Shown: one piece after another, positions 43,042 through 47,300 of the stretch
Layout: each line of letters begins with the position of its first letter
Position numbering within the stretch: the stretch's first letter is position 1
Notes under the pieces: model-generated
What the model was told of the DNA's origin: nothing
Database searches by the model: none
Seen by the model: the letters and a program-made list of their open reading frames with translations, nothing else
Assembly: GCA_027579435.1 (NCBI GenBank)
Contig: JANBPK010000894.1
Span: 1-47,300, forward strand
Reading direction: 5' to 3'
DNA: 47,300 bases
Origin: Candolleomyces eurysporus
Taxonomy: Eukaryota > Basidiomycota > Agaricomycetes > Agaricales > Psathyrellaceae
Position numbers and translations under genes: made by a program

Positions 43042-45490
43042 TCAAGAGGCCTTGCCGATGACCTTGCATGTCCAACTATCCCTGGTCTCGGTTGAGATTT
43101 GTGCAATTGGAGAATCAAAGCCCAACAAAGCCTCCAGAATAGCAATGCCATGGCTGCATTGGGTTTCGACTTGAGAGGGAGGGCCAGAGGACCATTGCGT
43201 GATGAGCTCTTCCAACCATTTGTTCGAAGGATGAGCTGCAACCGGCAAGGAGAGTGTCGTCAGAGTGCCGGTGGCTGCATTGGAAGGCATCAAACGATTG
43301 TCGACTGTGAGTTTTGCAGAAGGTGTGGGGCCAGAGGAATTGGCGGGGGTAGCAGGGTGGAGGGGTGGGACAATCCTAGAGGAGGTGGCAATGTCTGCAT
43401 AAAAAATAAATCAGTAACGGTCAAATAAAAAATGGACAGACAGCCACTGGAACTGGGCGATGAAAACCTTCTGTCTTTTGTCTCTTAGACGGTGACATAA
43501 CAAGAGCTGAATTCAAGGTGTACGCTGCTACCAGTGCTTGACCATCAGTAGATGCCAATTAAAAGATGCTGTCAATGTACCTTTACTCCAGCCCTTACCC
43601 CAGTCCTTCCTTTTGACCCAAATCTTATCGAACAGCCTGATGCTGTCACCCAACAGGGGATGGTTCTGTTCAGGAATGCCGGTCTTTCTCATGACCAAGG
43701 TTGACGCCGGACACCATACACTGTCGTAGTATACCCAAGTGATTTGTGTAGCGGTGCTGATGTGCAGGTCACCAACGTTGACCGAATCTCCAACGGGATT
43801 GTGGGGGCTGTGAACAACAGTGTAGCTGAAGGCTTTCAAGCCAACGACAACCTCTTTATGTGATGATGCGCAGGTTGCATTCTAAGGCTCAAAGCACAAC
43901 AAGAAGAAGAACCAAACTCTAACACCAACACACACAAAATAAACACACCAAGTATCTTCAGAAGATAAGAGGCGGGCAAGGGTATAGTGAAAAGCTCTAA
44001 GTCTAACTGGACTAAGGCTTCGGAACGTAAACTTTGCAATCACAAGTTCAAGGGGGGAGCTAAGGCTCAACCAGGCTCAATGTTATTGCTTTGGAAGCTA
44101 AGCTTCGTGGACAACAGACTTCAACGATAAACAGATTCGACTTCAGAAGTGAGAACACGGTCTCGACACAATATAACTTTGACAACGTGATGAGGACATG
44201 GCCTCCAAACAACTTCTGAACTTAAACACTCAAAAGATAACAGAAAAGCTCTCATAGATTCGGTGGGTAACACGGACCCGGACGCAAAATACAACGCTAG
44301 CTACCCGCTATATAGATTCAGTTACTTAGAGTCCAAGATTAAATACTGTAGATAAGTTTGGCAAACATATTCAAGACAAACAAAAATATAAACACATGAA
44401 ACCAGCTGGCCCAAAAAGAGATAATCACATGAGAACACCCAAGCTCCAGAACCAGGTCTTGCCTCTCCTAGACTCATTTCGAGACCCGTTCAGAACCACT
44501 GCTGAAGTGGCACTCCATTGTTTCCACATGTTTCGGTTATTCGGAATGAGTTTGGAGGTAAGTACCTTTGCTCCTGACCCTCTTTCCGTGTACCCAGTTG
44601 GCTGGGCACTACCCCCAAGCCCTTATTGCACCATTGCCTCACCTCTAGGCACTCTGTATTTCTCTGCACACCATGCTCCTCTCTTTGCCAAGTTTGGCTT
44701 GCGACTCCAATACCTATCTCAGGTTCCGAAGTTGCCCTCTGGCCTTCGTCTCATTCCGCATCGGTTCACACCTCAAGTCGGTTCTTCAGAAGTCTTCAAC
44801 CAAGCCACTTGTGCTTCCGAATCCAGTAACTGTCAGGTTTAATTGACTCAACAGATTTGCCATCACGTCCTCGAAGCCACAGAGTGACGTTACACCTTCC
44901 GCTTAGCGAATATCAGGGCGAATATCCCTTTGTAGTGTGTATACCCTCTCCCTATGCCGTACCTCACCAGGTCGGGTGCACAGAGATGGTTCTGAATTGT
45001 TCCTCTACCCTTTGGATATGCTTGCAGGGCCTTCCTAATATAAAGCACTGCTGCCGAACCATCATACTTGGGTCTCTGAGCCAGATCCCTGGGGTCTGCT
45101 AAGTCGGAAGCCAGGAACTGCTTCGACTCTTGGTTTCGCAATGTTCTGAAGACATGCTGAATTCTAATTGTCATCATTCCGCCATAGTATTTTAATTCAG
45201 AATCACTTCTGAAGAAAAGTTCCGTAAATTTGCAATTTTTATGAGGGTATGTGAGTAAGCATCACATCAGTGAGTTAGGAAAAATAAAAGGTATCAGCAT
45301 TAATCTACTCACCGTGAGTGGACATAAGGCAGACAAGCAGCGCTGAAGCGTTCGTTAGACAGTGAGAGAGTGAGAGGTGGGGAAGAGAATGGAATCCAGC
45401 TTTACCCACACCACTCCCGCATCTCTTGAGGTCATGTTGGGCAGGAATTCATCTGGCTAGAGATGAGAGGGACTGGTAGCCAAAGATATT
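43042..45490 (-). CDS. Unrecognised host-like gene with LTR B2 in an intron
   Basis: Exon 43581 to about 43850 encodes AFSYTVVHSPHNPVGDSVNV and KTGIPEQNHPLLGDSIRLFD. A 187-nt intron (43394-43580) ends TATGCAG. The next exon (43393-43042) encodes a Pro/Ser/Ala-rich stretch, then NKWLEELITQWSSGP and AILEALLGFDSPIAQIST, and stops in TGA. Upstream, beyond LTR B2, a GTGAGT donor near 45315 and smaller exons (for example DDPYLLLQNIFGYQSL near 45480) continue the gene. Removing B2 and one GTGA copy restores an intron ending CTAACTCACATAAAG. The TGA at 43042 is in frame with the helicase downstream, by chance or by fusion. No family recognised. Confidence 0.45.
43864..45269 (-). repeat. Solo LTR B2 with perfect 4-bp duplication
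   Basis: A 1406-bp unit; on the minus strand it starts TGATGTGATGC (45269) and ends CTGCGCATCA (43864). The flanks are GTGA on both sides (43860-43863 and 45270-45273), the cleanest target duplication of the A/B group. It is homologous to B1 in inverted orientation throughout, including TATA (44307-44312), the GAGCCTTAGCTCCCCCC tract (complement near 44060) and the TG-rich tail. ORFs inside (44396-44842) are not genes. Confidence 0.85.
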
Positions 45491-45499
45491 CTGCAGCAG

Positions 45500-46640
45500 C
45501 AAGTATGGGTCGTCTTCCCCCCATGTGCGAGCAAGGTGCGAATATAGAGATCATACTAAGCCAGACATTGAGTAGAAGAGGGGATGTAGAGATCACAGAA
45601 TCAAGCACTCACCAATACCGAATTCACGCAGACTCTGAACTATTGGCTAGGAGCCGCAGGACGCCTATCAGTGCATGCAACTAACTGCAAGCGAGCAAGC
45701 ATCAGTCAAACGTGCTGACGCGTTGGGACACAAATAGAAATGGCAATGCTTGTTGCTTAAATGTAATACAGGCACCGCACGTTCAAAGTCTGACTGACCT
45801 CCTCGACATCAAACAGTCGTTCAACCAAGCACCCCTTGTCATCACCAAAACTACCTCTAAACTTGCATTTCCGTACATACGTTGGGCCTACGCTCATATC
45901 AATAGATCATCGAAACCAAAGGTGCACTCATCTGCCAAGAAAGTCAGTGGGAATCAAACTTACAATACCACAAGGCATCTGCGATGGCCCTGATTGATGA
46001 GCAGCTAACAGCACCTGAGCCATGGCAAACCAGTCTGGTGTGCGAGACAAGGTTTTGCCTGGGACTTTTCCTTGGATGTAGGGACCTGGGACTCCCTACA
46101 TCCAAGGAAAAGTGACGAACACCACTGTGGCAGTATACATATTGAAGGGACAGGAAGAGATGGAGGGCAAGGGTGAGCAGATAGGACAAAGGAGGTATGG
46201 GTCAATTAGCATCTGACTGCTCGACTGGCTGTGTTAATTTGGGTCATTATCTGCTGCACGCATGCAGTTGGTAAAACGGTGGACTATCGGCCGGGTCTGG
46301 CACTCCTCTGCGCCCATATGATGTTATGTGTCAAGGTCGGAACCTTGGGGCTATGACTGGTCTTTGGTTTCGGAGATGGAATACGAATCCATCTTGGTAG
46401 TGAACGATGGAGAGAAGTTGTCCTTGGATGAGAGAAAAGTGTCCGTCGTTCCTGATAATCAATATACGTCGGGTACTCAACAGGATGATAGATATCCCCC
46501 TGTCAGAGCCACTAAGTGGATGTCCTGGCCAACTGAATTGACCAAAGTATTGAGTCTGGTTTTGAGGACGAGAGCGGCAGAGGCGTTGAGGAATGAGGAA
46601 TGAGCAAAGAGTTGTTGGTGGCGGGGCGCTCCTTCGCATT
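45500..46640. other. Unassigned; competing ORFs on both strands
   Basis: The minus strand may hold further upstream exons of the 43042-45490 gene (one block ends in a GTAAGT donor near 45968). The plus strand has a 91-codon frame (46328-46603) with a believable end (WPTELTKVLSLVLRTRAAEA). I cannot decide between them; neither matches a family I know. The perfect hairpin at 46064-46113 lies inside. Confidence 0.3.
46064..46113. repeat. Perfect 21-bp hairpin
   Basis: Arms 46064-46084 (ACTTTTCCTTGGATGTAGGGA) and 46093-46113 are exact reverse complements, with an 8-base spacer CCTGGGAC. At RNA level this is a stable stem on either strand. It could be a small-RNA precursor, a footprint of an element with inverted ends, or an assembly fold-back. 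Confidence 0.8.
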
Positions 46641-46649
46641 GTACAGTGA

Positions 46650-47064
46650 CTTTGATTCAGGTGATTCGGGTTCGATGAGTTGTGGTTTTCCAGATTGCGA
46701 TTACTAGCATGAGCTAGCAAGGTTACTTGGCTTGAAGGGTAGATTCTTGAGAACAAGCTAAAGAACTACAGTACATCGAGGATAAGTTATATACTACAAG
46801 GTTTTTACAACCTATGACTCAAGTATACATAGCTGTGCAATATCAAAGCGCAGCTACTATGAAACATTAAGTTCATCACAATCCGTACATATTCCGAGTC
46901 AAATATAATAAGTAGCTGTGCGATATCAAAGCGCAGCTACAATGAAACACATAGTCCATCAAACAATAATAAAAATGAGTCAAAAAGAAAAGAAAAGAGT
47001 CAGGTACTATAAGGATTACATAGCCTTTACTAGTACACTATTCAGTCTGAGTCAGTTCGTAACA
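46650..47064 (-). repeat. LTR F of a second gypsy element
   Basis: On the minus strand it starts TGTTACGAACTGACTC (47064) directly after a G-rich polypurine tract. TATATAAC near 46785 is a probable promoter. The U3 region contains two copies of a roughly 48-bp segment (46831-46879 and 46914-46961) 83 bp apart, each with a small stem AGCTGTGC...GCGCAGCT. The lower boundary is not fixed. The first 60 bp recur at 30887-30946. Confidence 0.6.
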
Positions 47065-47074
47065 ATACCCCCCC
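47065..47074 (-). other. Polypurine tract
   Basis: A run of seven G followed by TAT on the minus strand, between the stop of the partial pol frame and the LTR start. This is the expected plus-strand primer position for an LTR retrotransposon. Confidence 0.6.
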
Positions 47075-47076
47075 TA

Positions 47077-47300
47077 CTATGATTGATTCCCCTGAATCAA
47101 TCGTTCCATCCGTGGAAGGGGTCGTTCGAAATATGGGACTGGTGCTCCATGCGGGACCATTCGTCGGTTCAGGGGCCGGTGTTCCAGGATCCCCAGGGTT
47201 TGGTCCTTCCAACACCCCAGGAGACTTTCTTGGCCTTCTTCTGGGCCGACTTCTTGTTTTTTCGGTGATGGGTCCTCTCTATAACAGGAGAGGGGAGTAC
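47077..47300 (-). CDS. C-terminal end of gypsy pol (partial)
   Basis: An open frame entering from the right edge of the window and ending in tandem TAG codons (47077-47079 and 47074-47076) just before the polypurine tract. It encodes about 74 residues, highly charged and Pro-rich (for example MVPHGAPVPYFERPLPRMER), as is common for the tail after the integrase. Identification rests on position next to the PPT and LTR rather than on a domain. Confidence 0.5.
   Translation of the reverse strand, partial: TPLSCYREDPSPKKQEVGPEEGQESLLGCWKDQTLGILEHRPLNRRMVPHGAPVPYFERPLPRMERLIQGNQS

Noticed and set aside
42999..43860. Helitron Rep (rolling-circle nuclease) domain upstream of the helicase
   Set aside because: No HUH motif or Rep-like sequence found; the upstream exons look like an unrelated host gene.
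1..47300. tRNA, rRNA or CRISPR features
   Set aside because: No GGTTCGAATCC-type T-arm with an acceptor partner, no rRNA-like stretch and no regularly spaced repeat array was seen; the organism type makes CRISPR implausible.

Overview
This window reads as genomic DNA from a transposon-rich filamentous basidiomycete, most likely an Agaricomycete. Genes carry many short introns (about 45-60 nt, GT...CTAAC/CTGAC...AG). The protein families seen (alpha-kinase, integrase-core proteins, DUF2421/FUSC-type transporter, Helitron-type Pif1 helicase, Tad1/jockey-like LINE, Ty3/gypsy and Ty1/copia) form a combination familiar from mushroom-forming fungi. The species cannot be read from the sequence. Scattered N bases, and frame breaks in homopolymers beside some of them, show a draft assembly, so some 'pseudogene' breaks may be sequencing errors.

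Layout. 1-6.55 kb: a minus-strand Ty3/gypsy element with open gag-protease and pol frames, joined by a candidate -1 frameshift exactly at the gag stop. 6.6-11.3 kb: eroded accessory DNA with a candidate short LTR (7249-7580), a 1.06-kb terminal-inverted-repeat element with a 7-bp target duplication (7935-8998), remnants of a BAH-like gene on the minus strand (9.0-10.4 kb) and a small spliced hypothetical gene on the plus strand (10.4-11.3 kb). 11.3-20.75 kb: a nested transposon stack with solo LTR A1, a 5'-truncated LINE, a broken copia element, a 1.2-kb CACTA-type element inside the copia integrase, LTR C3 also inside that integrase, and LTR A2 inside C3. 20.9-26.2 kb: a decayed integrase-core gene and an alpha-kinase gene, both minus strand; the kinase is cut near its 3' end by LTR C1 and abutted at its 5' end by LTR C2. 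26.2-30.9 kb: LTRs C2 (itself carrying a 734-bp solo LTR), B1 and D in series. 30.9-38.7 kb: an island of host-like genes, including a possible STAND/WD40-related protein, a small acidic Ser/Thr-rich protein and a 5'-truncated DUF2421/FUSC-type membrane protein. 38.7-43.0 kb: an inverted repeat and a Pif1-type helicase whose C-terminus looks like a ubiquitin-protease-type cysteine peptidase. 43.0-45.5 kb: a host-like gene carrying LTR B2 in an intron. 46.6-47.3 kb: an LTR, polypurine tract and pol C-terminus of a second gypsy element running off the end.

The most distinctive signal is a set of eight non-coding 1.25-1.4 kb units (A1, A2, B1, B2, C1, C2, C3 and D; C3 is partial). All carry an internal TATA box and a later C-rich tract, and the A/B and C/D groups share this architecture. 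The A/B units begin TGAT and end ATCA (A1 has one terminal mismatch) and are flanked by 4-bp duplications. No internal coding region for this family is visible here. Solo LTRs of one retrotransposon superfamily are the most economical explanation, but a dedicated non-autonomous element is not excluded. Insertion order can be read directly in several places.
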